A stretch of DNA of 35,308 nt from Bacteroidaceae bacterium (GCA_017547585.1 JAFYPH010000004.1:1-35308), one strand, 5' to 3'; shown: positions 1 to 7,197, counted from the stretch's first letter. Notes: a model not told the origin generated them from the sequence alone. Program-made: numbers and translations.

Positions 1-32
1 CGTAGTCTTTCTGTGGGAAAAGTTGCTGACAA

Positions 33-91
33 GTAGCGCCCAACCGAGGGATATTTTTGCTCGCAAAAATTCGTGAGCAAAAGGGCGCTAC
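33..91. repeat. Nested inverted repeat (REP-like hairpin)
   Basis: The outer arms GTAGCGCCC (33-41) and GGGCGCTAC (83-91) are perfect complements. Inside them a second stem pairs TTTTGCTCGC (55-64) with GTGAGCAAAA (73-82), with one G-T pair and an 8-base loop. The two stems together form a long composite hairpin. Its role is unknown: a repetitive palindromic element or a transcript end are both possible. Confidence 0.6.
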
Positions 92-189
92 GACTGATTT
101 TGTCTGTGCTGTGCCTTTTAAATAAAGTAGGCTGCGCTCGTTTACAATCTACAAGCAAGCTTGCATTGTACTCGCTGGCACTACTTTTG

Positions 190-216
190 CTTACTTTTTG
201 TGCGACAAAAAGTAAG
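190..216. repeat. Perfect 12-bp inverted repeat, 3-base loop
   Basis: CTTACTTTTTGT (190-201) and ACAAAAAGTAAG (205-216) are perfect complements around the loop GCG. Neither side has a clear T-run, so it does not look like a simple terminator. It lies 14 bases right of an imperfect palindrome centred on GCAAGCTTGC. The resemblance to repeated palindromes in other Bacteroidales genomes is from memory and was not tested. Confidence 0.6.
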
Positions 217-305
217 AATAGAAACAAAGGCCTATAAAATTACAACCAAAGATTAAGGGTAAAAACTGCTGCTAACTGCAAAAACTAAAAGCTATCATAG
301 AATAC

Positions 306-339
306 AAAAAAAGGATTGAGGACTGTTTGTCCTCAATCC
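306..339 (-). terminator. Rho-independent terminator (distal of two) for rubredoxin
   Basis: An 11-bp perfect stem (313-323 with 329-339) has a 5-base loop. On the minus strand it is followed by seven T (306-312). This is a textbook intrinsic terminator reading leftward out of the rubredoxin gene. Confidence 0.85.
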
Positions 340-361
340 CCATAATTGCAACGTATCAACT

Positions 362-405
362 AAAAACAGCAGCCTCGCTGACGGGAAGACCGACAGCGAG
401 GCTGC
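362..405 (-). terminator. Rho-independent terminator (proximal of two) for rubredoxin
   Basis: A 12-bp perfect GC-rich stem (369-380 with 394-405) has a 13-base loop. On the minus strand it is followed by TGTTTTTA. It starts 24 bases after the rubredoxin stop and lies just before the second terminator at 306-339. Confidence 0.75.
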
Positions 406-428
406 ATAGTTATTATCGAAAAAGGAAT

Positions 429-593
429 CTACTCCTCTACAGGCTCAAAATCCTCTTTACCGACGCCGCAGAGCGGACAGCACCAATCCTCGGGAATATC
501 CTCGAAAGCTGTTCCTGCAGCAATACCTGACTCGGGGTCACCAATAGCGGGGTCGTACACCCACTGACAAACTGTGCAAACGTACTTTTTCAT
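429..593 (-). CDS. Rubredoxin
   Basis: A 54-residue protein beginning [15 protein letters not shown], a classic rubredoxin. The four iron ligands are visible as C6/C9 (CTVC) and C39/C42 (CPLC), in a small electron carrier of normal length for the family. Conserved Y13-D14-P15 and the W37-C-C-P-L-C-G stretch are also present. In anaerobes rubredoxin passes electrons to rubrerythrin and related peroxide- or oxygen-removing enzymes; a rubrerythrin gene lies at 7365-7907. The ATG at 593 is 75 bases downstream of the sirtuin stop on the same strand. Two intrinsic terminators follow the stop. No convincing -7 element was seen upstream, so it may be read through from the sirtuin gene. Confidence 0.95.
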   Translation of the reverse strand: MKKYVCTVCQWVYDPAIGDPESGIAAGTAFEDIPEDWCCPLCGVGKEDFEPVEE

Positions 594-668
594 AAATGTA
601 GTTTTTTTAATTTATAACAATTAAAGGTCGGTTTTTGTTCATCGAAAAAGTGAACTTTTTCAAAAAAA

Positions 669-1364
669 TCATTCTAAAAGAGAAACAAGCTCCTTCATGC
701 CCTCCGATGCTCCCTTCTTAATAAAATTGAGCCAACGATGCTGACTAACATTCACATCATTGGGGTCGATGAGGTAGACAGGCACCCCTGCAGGAGCATA
801 ATTTAGAAGACCCGCAGCAGGATAGACATTGAGCGAAGTGCCGATGATTACAAAAATATCGGCGTCGCGCAGTTCATCGATAGCATCGGACATCATGGGA
901 ACAGCTTCGCCGAACCACACAATATATGGACGCAACTGCGAGCCATCGGCAGCCTTGTCGCCGATAGCTATATTCAGATTATCCGCAGGGAGCCTACGCA
1001 CGTAATTGAGGTTATTGGGCTCGCGCGACGAGGTTGCCTTCATAAGCTCCCCATGCAGATGGATAACATTCGTAGATCCTGCACGCTCGTGAAGGTCGTC
1101 GACATTCTGCGTGACAACCGTCACACGGTAATCCTTTTCGAGCGCAGCTATCAGGCGGTGCCCTTCGTTGGGCTGCACAGTGAGAAGCTCGTTGCGACGT
1201 TTATTGTAGAACTCGAGCACCAGCGAAGGATTCTCAATATAGCCTTCGATGGAGGCTACCTTCTCCACAGGATACTCGTCCCACATTCCTCCGCTGCCAC
1301 GGAAAGTGCTGAGGCCACTCTCAACACTCATGCCTGCTCCGGTAAGAAAAACTATCTTCTTCAT
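669..1364 (-). CDS. cobB: Sirtuin-family NAD-dependent deacylase lacking the zinc-ribbon cysteines
   Basis: A 231-residue Sir2 protein that removes acyl groups from lysine using NAD. Visible motifs are the NAD-binding GAGMSVESGL (9-18) with FRG, TQNVDD (85-90), the catalytic His of HLHGEL (H104), and GTSLNVYPA (175-183). A Y53-x-x-R56 pair matches the motif that SIRT5/CobB enzymes use to bind succinyl or malonyl lysine, so a desuccinylase-type activity is inferred. Between H104 and residue 155, where most sirtuins carry two CxxC zinc pairs, there is no cysteine at all. The length is normal for a bacterial sirtuin. A possible -7 element (TAAATTTG, minus, 1387-1394) lies just upstream. Confidence 0.92.
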   Translation of the reverse strand: MKKIVFLTGAGMSVESGLSTFRGSGGMWDEYPVEKVASIEGYIENPSLVLEFYNKRRNELLTVQPNEGHRLIAALEKDYRVTVVTQNVDDLHERAGSTNVIHLHGELMKATSSREPNNLNYVRRLPADNLNIAIGDKAADGSQLRPYIVWFGEAVPMMSDAIDELRDADIFVIIGTSLNVYPAAGLLNYAPAGVPVYLIDPNDVNVSQHRWLNFIKKGASEGMKELVSLLE

Positions 1365-1922
1365 AATTTCACAAATTAGCGATGCACAAATTTATAAAAA
1401 ATATCTTTCCGCGCACACCTTTTATAATATTATAACAAATGAGGGGCCACAAAGAGAAAGATGAAACATTCTTTGCGGAAAGAACAACCGCAAGAAAGAA
1501 ATTAAAGATGCAAACAAAATCTCTTATTTAGATTTTGTCTAAAATAGCAACATAAATGAATGAACAATGGTGCAATGTTGCAGAATATCCGTTTTTAGGC
1601 ACTATCCGAGGGGTCATCAACATTCTTTGAGAAACTTTTAACAAAGTTATTAACATGATACGGCGGTGATTTTCAACATTTTAAAAAGTTTTCATCATTC
1701 TGCAACCTTTTTAATACACGAATTCGCAAATGGCTGATATTTAACCTTTTGCAGATAACTCAATTTTCCAAAAGTTTTTTCATTTGTTTTTTAGCTTTTT
1801 CTTTCGGATATTTGCATTGTCGAAAACGGCCCGACCACAATTTCAGGCTCTGCTACCGTGAAAGGAGCAGCTGCTATTTTAGTAGTCGGCCACCCTTTAA
1901 AAATTTTACTGACTGATTTTTG
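1365..1922. other. AT-rich intergenic region between cobB and dnaA
   Basis: No gene was found in this stretch of about 560 bases between divergent genes. It holds a weak cobB promoter on the left, DnaA-box-like words TTTTAACAA (1636-1644), TTATTAACA (1647-1655) and TTTTCAACA (1670-1678) in the middle, and a candidate dnaA promoter with a foldable leader on the right. It may form part of the replication origin together with the region after dnaA. Confidence 0.45.
1783..1814 (+). promoter_or_regulatory. Candidate dnaA promoter
   Basis: TTTG (1783-1786), a 20-base spacer and GATATTTG (1807-1814) match the Bacteroidetes -33/-7 consensus TTTG / TAnnTTTG with one mismatch. A start near 1821 would leave a leader of about 100 bases. 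That leader can pair GGCC(C)GAC (1828-1835) with GTCGGCC (1885-1891), with a smaller CTGCT/AGCAG stem inside. Confidence 0.4.
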
Positions 1923-3305
1923 ATGAACCCGAATTTAAACACAATATGGGATAATTGTCTGCGCATTATACGTGACAATGTATCTGCAAATGTATTCTCC
2001 ACTTGGTTCGCGGATATTGTTCCGCTCGAATTCAAGAACAATACTCTTAACATCAAAGTTAAGAGCCATTTTATCTATGAATTCCTCGAGGAGAACTACA
2101 TTGACCTTCTTAGCAGCACTCTTACAAGAGTAATCGGCGAGGGCGTGGGACTCACATACACCATAATCACCGACTCGACCAGCAACGAGCCCGGCAAAGG
2201 CAATATGGAGATTGAGCCCGAAGTTCACCCCGTTGCGACCAACAGACGCACAGCTGAGAAAGCCGAGGCAATAGAGGAACTGAACTCCATGCTCATCAGC
2301 AAATACACCTTCGACAACTACGTCGAGGGCAGCAGCAACAAACTCTCGCGCACAGCAGCCGAGAGCGTGGCAATGTTCCCCGGAAGAACTTTCAACCCCC
2401 TGTTCATTCACGGAGCATCGGGCGTAGGAAAGACTCACCTTATCAACGCCATCGGTTCTAAAATCAAACAGCTGCACCCCGAACTGCGCGTTCTTTATAT
2501 TTCGGCCCATCTGTTCCAGGTGCAGTACACAGACTCGATACTGCATAAGAACTTCAACGACTTCATGCGATTCTACCAGAGTATCGACATCCTTATTATA
2601 GACGATATTCAGGAGATTGCAGGATTGCCCGGCACACAGAATGCTTTCTTCCACATCTTCAACCACCTACACCTCAACGGCAAGCAGTTGATTATGACAT
2701 CCGACCGCTCGCCCGCGCAGCTCAAGGGCATGGAAGAGCGTCTCATCACACGCTTCAAGTGGGGATTGACTGCCGAGATTGAAAAGCCCGACCTCGAACT
2801 GCGCAAGAACATCCTGCGCAACAAGATACGTCGCGACGGACTGAAATTCCCCGAGGATGTAATCAGCTACATTGCCGAGCACGTGAACGCCAGCGTACGC
2901 GACCTCGAAGGTATCATCGTGTCGCTGATGGCCCACTCTACCATCAACAACCGCGACGTCGACCTGCAGCTTGCCCACAAGATTATCGGCGGACTCTCAG
3001 AGTACGAGAAAGAGCCCATCAGCGTAGAGAAGATTGTAAAGACCGTTGCAGAATACTATAATGTAGATGTAAACAGCATAAACACAAAATCGCGCAAACG
3101 CGAGATTGTACTCGTGAGACAGACTGCAATGTTCCTCGCAAAGAAACATCTTGACCTTTCAACATCGAAGATTGGCCAGCAGATTGGCCGCCGCGACCAC
3201 GCGACAGTGCTGCACGCATGCAAGACAATCTCGAACCTGCTCGACACAAACAAGCAGTTCCGCAGCGAATTGAACGAAATAGAATCGGCGCTGCAGACAG
3301 CATAA
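1923..3305 (+). CDS. dnaA: Chromosomal replication initiator protein DnaA
   Basis: A 460-residue DnaA in the usual four-part order: N-terminal interaction domain (about 1-85), variable linker (about 85-125), AAA+ ATPase, and C-terminal DNA-binding helix-turn-helix. Walker A is GASGVGKTH (about 164-172), Walker B is LIIDDIQ (about 224-230), and the box with MEERLITRF follows (about 270-278). The signature GRRDHATVLHACKTI lies at about 422-436. It binds DnaA boxes and opens the origin. A TTG one codon upstream (1920) could also start the frame, but the ATG at 1923 is preferred. AT-rich DNA with DnaA-box-like words flanks it on both sides, and a strong terminator follows. Confidence 0.97.
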   Translation: MNPNLNTIWDNCLRIIRDNVSANVFSTWFADIVPLEFKNNTLNIKVKSHFIYEFLEENYIDLLSSTLTRVIGEGVGLTYTIITDSTSNEPGKGNMEIEPEVHPVATNRRTAEKAEAIEELNSMLISKYTFDNYVEGSSNKLSRTAAESVAMFPGRTFNPLFIHGASGVGKTHLINAIGSKIKQLHPELRVLYISAHLFQVQYTDSILHKNFNDFMRFYQSIDILIIDDIQEIAGLPGTQNAFFHIFNHLHLNGKQLIMTSDRSPAQLKGMEERLITRFKWGLTAEIEKPDLELRKNILRNKIRRDGLKFPEDVISYIAEHVNASVRDLEGIIVSLMAHSTINNRDVDLQLAHKIIGGLSEYEKEPISVEKIVKTVAEYYNVDVNSINTKSRKREIVLVRQTAMFLAKKHLDLSTSKIGQQIGRRDHATVLHACKTISNLLDTNKQFRSELNEIESALQTA

Positions 3306-3325
3306 GCTGAATAGAATTCCATAAG

Positions 3326-3365
3326 CTGCCGCTTGACTTTCCAAAGTCAGGCGGCAGATTTTTTT
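3326..3365 (+). terminator. Rho-independent terminator after dnaA
   Basis: CTGCCGC (3326-3332) pairs with GCGGCAG (3351-3357), and the stem continues inward through TTGACT/AGTCAG with one T-G pair. Seven T follow (3359-3365). It begins 21 bases after the dnaA stop. Confidence 0.88.
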
Positions 3366-3640
3366 GCGTCTATACTTTACCATTTTGAACAACTGCCGCA
3401 AAAAGTACATTTCCAAAATGGAAAAGCAATAGTTACAAACAATTTCTGAAAAGTTTTCAACAAGGGCAACTTTTCGCCACAGAATTTACACGGAATTTTC
3501 TTTTTGGAAAACTTTTTCACTTTTCAAAAATCTTATTCGCTTAATTTTCAACGTAATCACTCTCGCATTTGGAAAACTTTTCATCTGTTGATAACTAATT
3601 GTTGAATAATTTTGTTATTTCAAAAATTAGTAATATCTTT
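3366..3640. other. AT-rich region with DnaA-box-like words, possible origin
   Basis: No gene is present between the dnaA terminator and the nrdJ promoter. The stretch holds TTTTCAACA (3454-3462), TTTTCAACG (3545-3553), TTATCAACA on the minus strand (3586-3594, one base from TTATCCACA) and TTATTCAACA on the minus strand (3600-3609). Repeated GGAAAACTTTT words lie among them. Clustered words of this kind beside dnaA suggest a DnaA-binding region, but function is inferred only from position and similarity. Confidence 0.4.
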
Positions 3641-3641
3641 G
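3611..3641 (+). promoter_or_regulatory. Consensus Bacteroidetes promoter for nrdJ
   Basis: TTTG (3611-3614), a 19-base spacer and TATCTTTG (3634-3641) match the -33 TTTG / -7 TAnnTTTG consensus exactly. Transcription should start near 3648, giving a leader of about 124 bases that contains the long inverted repeat at 3665-3737. Confidence 0.65.
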
Positions 3642-3664
3642 CAATAACATCAATCAGTCAGTTT

Positions 3665-3737
3665 AAAGAAACTGTTTTGATATTATCTGCAAACTTTCGA
3701 CAAATGCCAGAATAAAATATATCGAAACAGTTTCTTT
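3665..3737 (+). promoter_or_regulatory. 19-bp inverted repeat in the nrdJ leader
   Basis: Bases 3665-3683 and 3719-3737 are complementary over 19 positions with one mismatch (T against C); the outer 13 pairs, AAAGAAACTGTTT with AAACAGTTTCTTT, are perfect. The loop is 35 bases. It lies between the promoter and the GTG start. I see no B12-box word (GCCACTG), so it is not an obvious cobalamin riboswitch. It could be an operator or a leader hairpin that controls expression. Confidence 0.6.
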
Positions 3738-3771
3738 ATGTTTTGCACATTAAAAAAAAGAGAAAAACACC

Positions 3772-6306
3772 GTGGAAAAACAAACTTACACCTACGACGA
3801 AGCATTTAAAGCCTCTCTCGAGTACTTTGGCGGCGACGAGCTTGCCGCGCGAGTGTGGGTAAACAAGTATGCTGTTAAGGATTCGTTCGGCACCATCTAC
3901 GAAAAGTCGCCCGAACAGATGCATTGGAGAATTGCCAATGAGATTGCGCGCATCGAGTCGAAATACAATAATCCGATGTCGGCGCAGGAGATTTTCGACC
4001 TTCTCGACCATTTCAAGTACATCGTTCCTCAGGGCAGCCCCATGACCGGAATCGGTAACGACCATCAGATAGCATCATTGTCGAACTGCTTTGTGATTGG
4101 AATCGAGGGCAACGCCGACTCGTACGGAGCAATCATACGCATAGACGAGGAGCAGGTGCAGCTGATGAAAAGACGCGGAGGCGTGGGACACGACCTCTCA
4201 CACATACGCCCCAAGGGCACTCCCGTAAAGAACTCGGCACTCACATCCACAGGAATCGTGCCTTTCATGGAGCGCTACTCGAACTCCACACGCGAGGTTG
4301 CACAGGATGGCCGCCGCGGAGCATTGATGCTCAGCGTCTCTATCAAGCACCCCGACGCCGAGGCATTCATCGACGCAAAAATGACTGAGGGAAAGGTTAC
4401 CGGCGCAAACGTATCGGTAAAAATCGACGACGACTTTATGAAGGCGGTAACCGAGGGCACCCCCTACACACAGCAGTACCCCATTGACTCGACCAGCCCC
4501 ACACACAGCAAGAGCATAGACGCAAACAAGTTGTGGGAGAAAATCATCCACAATGCATGGAAGTCGGCCGAGCCCGGAGTGCTCTTCTGGGACACTATCA
4601 CACGCGAATCTATCCCCGACTGCTACGCAGACTTGGGATTCCGCACAGTATCTACCAACCCCTGCGGAGAGATTCCCTTGTGTCCCTACGACTCGTGCCG
4701 TCTGCTCGCAATCAACCTCTTCTCGTACGTGAAGAACCCCTTCACCCCCGAGGCAACATTCGACTTTGCACTCCTGAAGGAGCACGTTGCTAAGGCGCAG
4801 AGAATAATGGACGACATTATCGATCTTGAGCTTGAGAAAATCGAGGCTATCCAGGAGAAAATTTCTAGCGACCCCGAGGGCGAGGAGGTTAAGGGTGCCG
4901 AGAAGAAGCTGTGGGAGAAAATCCACAGAAAGAGTAGCATGGGACGCCGCACAGGCGTGGGCATCACCGCCGAGGGAGACATGCTCGCAGCAATGGGTCT
5001 GCGCTACGGCTCGGAGGAGGCAACAGACTTCTCGGAAGAGGTACACAAAAGCATTGCACTCGCTGCCTACGGCTCGTCAGTAAGCCTTGCAAAAGAGCGC
5101 GGAGCATTCGAAATTTACAGCACAGAGCGCGAGGCAAGCAACCCCTTCATCAACAGACTGCGCGAGGCCGACCCCGCACTCTACGAGGAGATGAAGAAAT
5201 ATGGCCGCCGCAACATCGCCTGTCTGACAATTGCGCCCACAGGAACGGTGAGCATAATGACACAGACAACATCGGGCATCGAGCCTGTCTTTATGCCCGT
5301 CTACAAACGCCGCCGCAAGGTGAACCCCAACGACGCAGAGGTACACATAGACTTTACCGACGAGAATGGCGACGCATTCGAGGAGTATGTAGTCTACCAC
5401 CACAAGTTCGTCGAGTGGATGAAGAAGAACGGCATCGACACCACCAAACGTTACTCACAGGTTGAGCTCGACAGCATCGTTGCACGTTCGCCCTATGCAA
5501 AGGCAACATCGAACGACATCGACTGGGTGGCAAAGGTACAGATGCAGGGACGCATACAAAAGTGGGTGGACCACTCTATCAGCGTAACCATCAACCTGCC
5601 CAACAACGTAGACGAGAAGCTTGTGAACGAGCTTTATGTTACCGCATGGAAGTCTGGCTGCAAAGGATGCACCGTCTACCGCGACGGCTCGCGTGCAGGA
5701 GTGCTCGTATCGACCGAGAGCAAAGACAAGAAAGAGGAGAAGAACGAGGAGATGAAGCCCACAATCACCGAGGTACGTCCCCGAGTATTGGAGGCAGACG
5801 TCGTACGCTTCCAGAATAACAAAGAGAAGTGGGTGGCATTCATCGGACTGCTCAACGGACACCCCTACGAGATTTTCACAGGACAGCAGGATGATGAGGA
5901 TGGAATTCCCTTGCCCAAGAACGTGACACACGGAGTAATCATAAAGAGCGTGGACGAGAATGGCAACAAACGCTACGACTTCCAGTTCGAGAACAAGATA
6001 GGCTACAAGACCACCATCGAGGGTCTCTCGGAGCGTTTCAACCCCGAATTCTGGAACTACGCGAAACTAATCTCGGGAGTGTTGCGCTACAAGATGCCCA
6101 TCGAGCTTGTAATTAAGCTTGTGTCGTCGCTGCAGCTCGATTCACAGAGCATAAACACATGGAAGAACGGCGTCGAGCGCGCACTCAAAAGATACATTCA
6201 GGATGGCACCGTGGCCGGCGAGAAATGCCCCAAGTGCAAGAGCCAGCTTATCTTTGAGGAGGGCTGTCTGCACTGCCCGCAGTGTGGATACTCGAAGTGC
6301 GGGTAA
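3772..6306 (+). CDS. nrdJ: Adenosylcobalamin-dependent (class II) ribonucleotide reductase
   Basis: An 844-residue enzyme that reduces ribonucleotides to deoxyribonucleotides using adenosylcobalamin, which works with or without oxygen. Visible features are SNCFV (C106, substrate-site cysteine region), the NPCGE active-site motif (296-300), the IAPTGTVS loop, and a C-terminal cysteine cluster (C819, C822, C832, C835, C838, C843) of the zinc-ribbon and redox-shuttle type. The start is GTG at 3772; the ATG at 3738 is in another frame. No small subunit or activase gene is nearby, as expected for class II. A strict promoter match and a large leader hairpin lie upstream. folB follows on the same strand after 87 bases. 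Confidence 0.95.
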   Translation: MEKQTYTYDEAFKASLEYFGGDELAARVWVNKYAVKDSFGTIYEKSPEQMHWRIANEIARIESKYNNPMSAQEIFDLLDHFKYIVPQGSPMTGIGNDHQIASLSNCFVIGIEGNADSYGAIIRIDEEQVQLMKRRGGVGHDLSHIRPKGTPVKNSALTSTGIVPFMERYSNSTREVAQDGRRGALMLSVSIKHPDAEAFIDAKMTEGKVTGANVSVKIDDDFMKAVTEGTPYTQQYPIDSTSPTHSKSIDANKLWEKIIHNAWKSAEPGVLFWDTITRESIPDCYADLGFRTVSTNPCGEIPLCPYDSCRLLAINLFSYVKNPFTPEATFDFALLKEHVAKAQRIMDDIIDLELEKIEAIQEKISSDPEGEEVKGAEKKLWEKIHRKSSMGRRTGVGITAEGDMLAAMGLRYGSEEATDFSEEVHKSIALAAYGSSVSLAKERGAFEIYSTEREASNPFINRLREADPALYEEMKKYGRRNIACLTIAPTGTVSIMTQTTSGIEPVFMPVYKRRRKVNPNDAEVHIDFTDENGDAFEEYVVYHHKFVEWMKKNGIDTTKRYSQVELDSIVARSPYAKATSNDIDWVAKVQMQGRIQKWVDHSISVTINLPNNVDEKLVNELYVTAWKSGCKGCTVYRDGSRAGVLVSTESKDKKEEKNEEMKPTITEVRPRVLEADVVRFQNNKEKWVAFIGLLNGHPYEIFTGQQDDEDGIPLPKNVTHGVIIKSVDENGNKRYDFQFENKIGYKTTIEGLSERFNPEFWNYAKLISGVLRYKMPIELVIKLVSSLQLDSQSINTWKNGVERALKRYIQDGTVAGEKCPKCKSQLIFEEGCLHCPQCGYSKCG

Positions 6307-6341
6307 AAAAGCTATTTAAGCAGTAGACACTATATAATCCC

Positions 6342-6377
6342 GTAGGAGTTAAGATAACCGATTATCTTAACTCCTAC
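6342..6377 (+). repeat. Perfect 16-bp hairpin between nrdJ and folB
   Basis: The arms 6342-6357 and 6362-6377 are perfect complements around the 4-base loop CCGA. ATTTAC follows rather than a T-run, so it is a poor intrinsic terminator in either direction. It sits 16 bases before the folB ATG and could protect or separate the nrdJ message, or act as a terminator with a weak tail. Confidence 0.6.
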
Positions 6378-6393
6378 ATTTACAAAGAAGAGA

Positions 6394-6762
6394 ATGAGAA
6401 TAAAAGAATACCACATAGAGCTCGTAAACATTCATCTGTACGCCTATCATGGCGCAATCGCGCAGGAGAACAAGGTGGGTGGATGGTACACGCTTAACCT
6501 GCGCGCGAGGATAGACTGCCACGACAGCATCGCAAGCGACGACCTTGAAGCTACGGTAAACTACGCGGATATTTACGAAGTTGTGCGCAGCGAAATGCAG
6601 ATACCCTCGAAGTTGCTGGAGCACGTGTGCGGACGCATACTCGACAAACTTTTCGAAAAATTTGCCATCATCGGAGAAATTGAAATTTCGCTCTGCAAAG
6701 ACACCCCGCCGATGGGTGGCGACAGACTGAGCAGCAGCGTCAGAATAAAAGCTGAGAGGTAA
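6394..6762 (+). CDS. folB: Dihydroneopterin aldolase
   Basis: A 122-residue enzyme of the folate pathway that converts dihydroneopterin to hydroxymethyl-dihydropterin and glycolaldehyde. Family landmarks are YHGAIAQENKVGGWY (18-32, with E25), VNYADIYEVV (55-64, with Y57), the E76 region of SKLLEHVC, and the catalytic lysine K102 in LCKDTPPMGGD. The length is normal for the octameric FolB fold. The start ATG at 6394 is directly downstream of a 16-bp hairpin. It is probably read with or after nrdJ and ends in a convergent arrangement with the minus-strand gene at 6793. Confidence 0.92.
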   Translation: MRIKEYHIELVNIHLYAYHGAIAQENKVGGWYTLNLRARIDCHDSIASDDLEATVNYADIYEVVRSEMQIPSKLLEHVCGRILDKLFEKFAIIGEIEISLCKDTPPMGGDRLSSSVRIKAER

Positions 6763-6764
6763 AT

Positions 6765-6786
6765 ACCCTTGGACTATACCAAGGGT
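6765..6786. terminator. Possible bidirectional terminator hairpin
   Basis: ACCCTTGG (6765-6772) pairs with CCAAGGGT (6779-6786) around a 6-base loop, between the convergent folB and the gene ending at 6793. T-runs are weak on both sides, so termination is inferred mainly from position. Confidence 0.45.
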
Positions 6787-6792
6787 TACTAA

Positions 6793-7197
6793 TTACTTAC
6801 TCATCAGTTTTACAATTGGAACCGTTTTATAAATATCCTCCTTTATAGTTTGATATTTATAGATGCCTATCTGACGCATACACATACCTTGGGGAACTTC
6901 AATTATCTGATCATCATAGTAGTACTCTCCATTATCATTGGTTAGCAAGACTAATAAGTCCGTTGGTACATAACGCCTCAATACCTGATTCCATTCCACC
7001 TCGTGTGCTAATGCGTGATTATCATCAACAACTTGCATCACCTCAAATGATTTTATACTCAAGCACTCCCCCGATTCATCGAAAAAAGTCATACCATAAC
7101 TACTAGTATTAGCACCTATCGCAAGAACTGTCATTGCCACAAATGTTAATACAATACCAGAAATCATTCCCAATAGAAAAACAACAAATTTTTTCAT
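6793..7197 (-). CDS. Hypothetical single-TM protein, AT-rich gene
   Basis: A 134-residue protein that I do not recognise. Residues about 4-28 form one strongly hydrophobic segment after MKK, either a membrane anchor or an uncleaved signal. The remaining ~105 residues are soluble and probably lie outside the inner membrane. They contain C44 (SGEC) and a region with GEYYYDDQ, VPQGMCMRQIG and a terminal KTVPIVKL. The gene is AT-rich: a 60-base sample (6841-6900) is about 37% G+C against 50% in a dnaA sample. It stands alone between convergent folB and a terminator behind rubrerythrin. The composition fits horizontal transfer or weak selection on codons. Similar small proteins may exist in other Bacteroides, but I cannot name the family. 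Confidence 0.8.
   Translation of the reverse strand: MKKFVVFLLGMISGIVLTFVAMTVLAIGANTSSYGMTFFDESGECLSIKSFEVMQVVDDNHALAHEVEWNQVLRRYVPTDLLVLLTNDNGEYYYDDQIIEVPQGMCMRQIGIYKYQTIKEDIYKTVPIVKLMSK

Larger units (their letters stand above)
1..300. other. Non-coding stretch rich in palindromes
   Basis: I see no gene here. Short reading frames in this stretch have no recognisable product. It holds three palindromic units: a nested hairpin at 33-91, an imperfect one around 140-172, and a perfect 12-bp stem at 190-216. Sequence of this kind is common between Bacteroidales genes and often recurs in one genome. The window edge cuts the left end, so its full extent is unknown. Confidence 0.6.

Noticed and set aside
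327-530. 67-codon plus-strand frame near the left end
   Set aside because: It runs through two terminator hairpins and antisense to rubredoxin.
644-661. 7-bp AT-rich hairpin between cobB and rubredoxin as a terminator
   Set aside because: The stem is short and made only of A/T with one G-C at each end; no T-run follows on the minus strand.
3642-3771. Cobalamin riboswitch in front of nrdJ
   Set aside because: I looked for the B12-box word GCCACTG and the usual long multi-stem layout; neither is present in the 130-base leader.
4198-5046. Long antisense reading frame inside nrdJ (282 codons)
   Set aside because: It lies fully inside a well-identified gene and its product resembles no protein; it is explained by the codon bias of the real gene.
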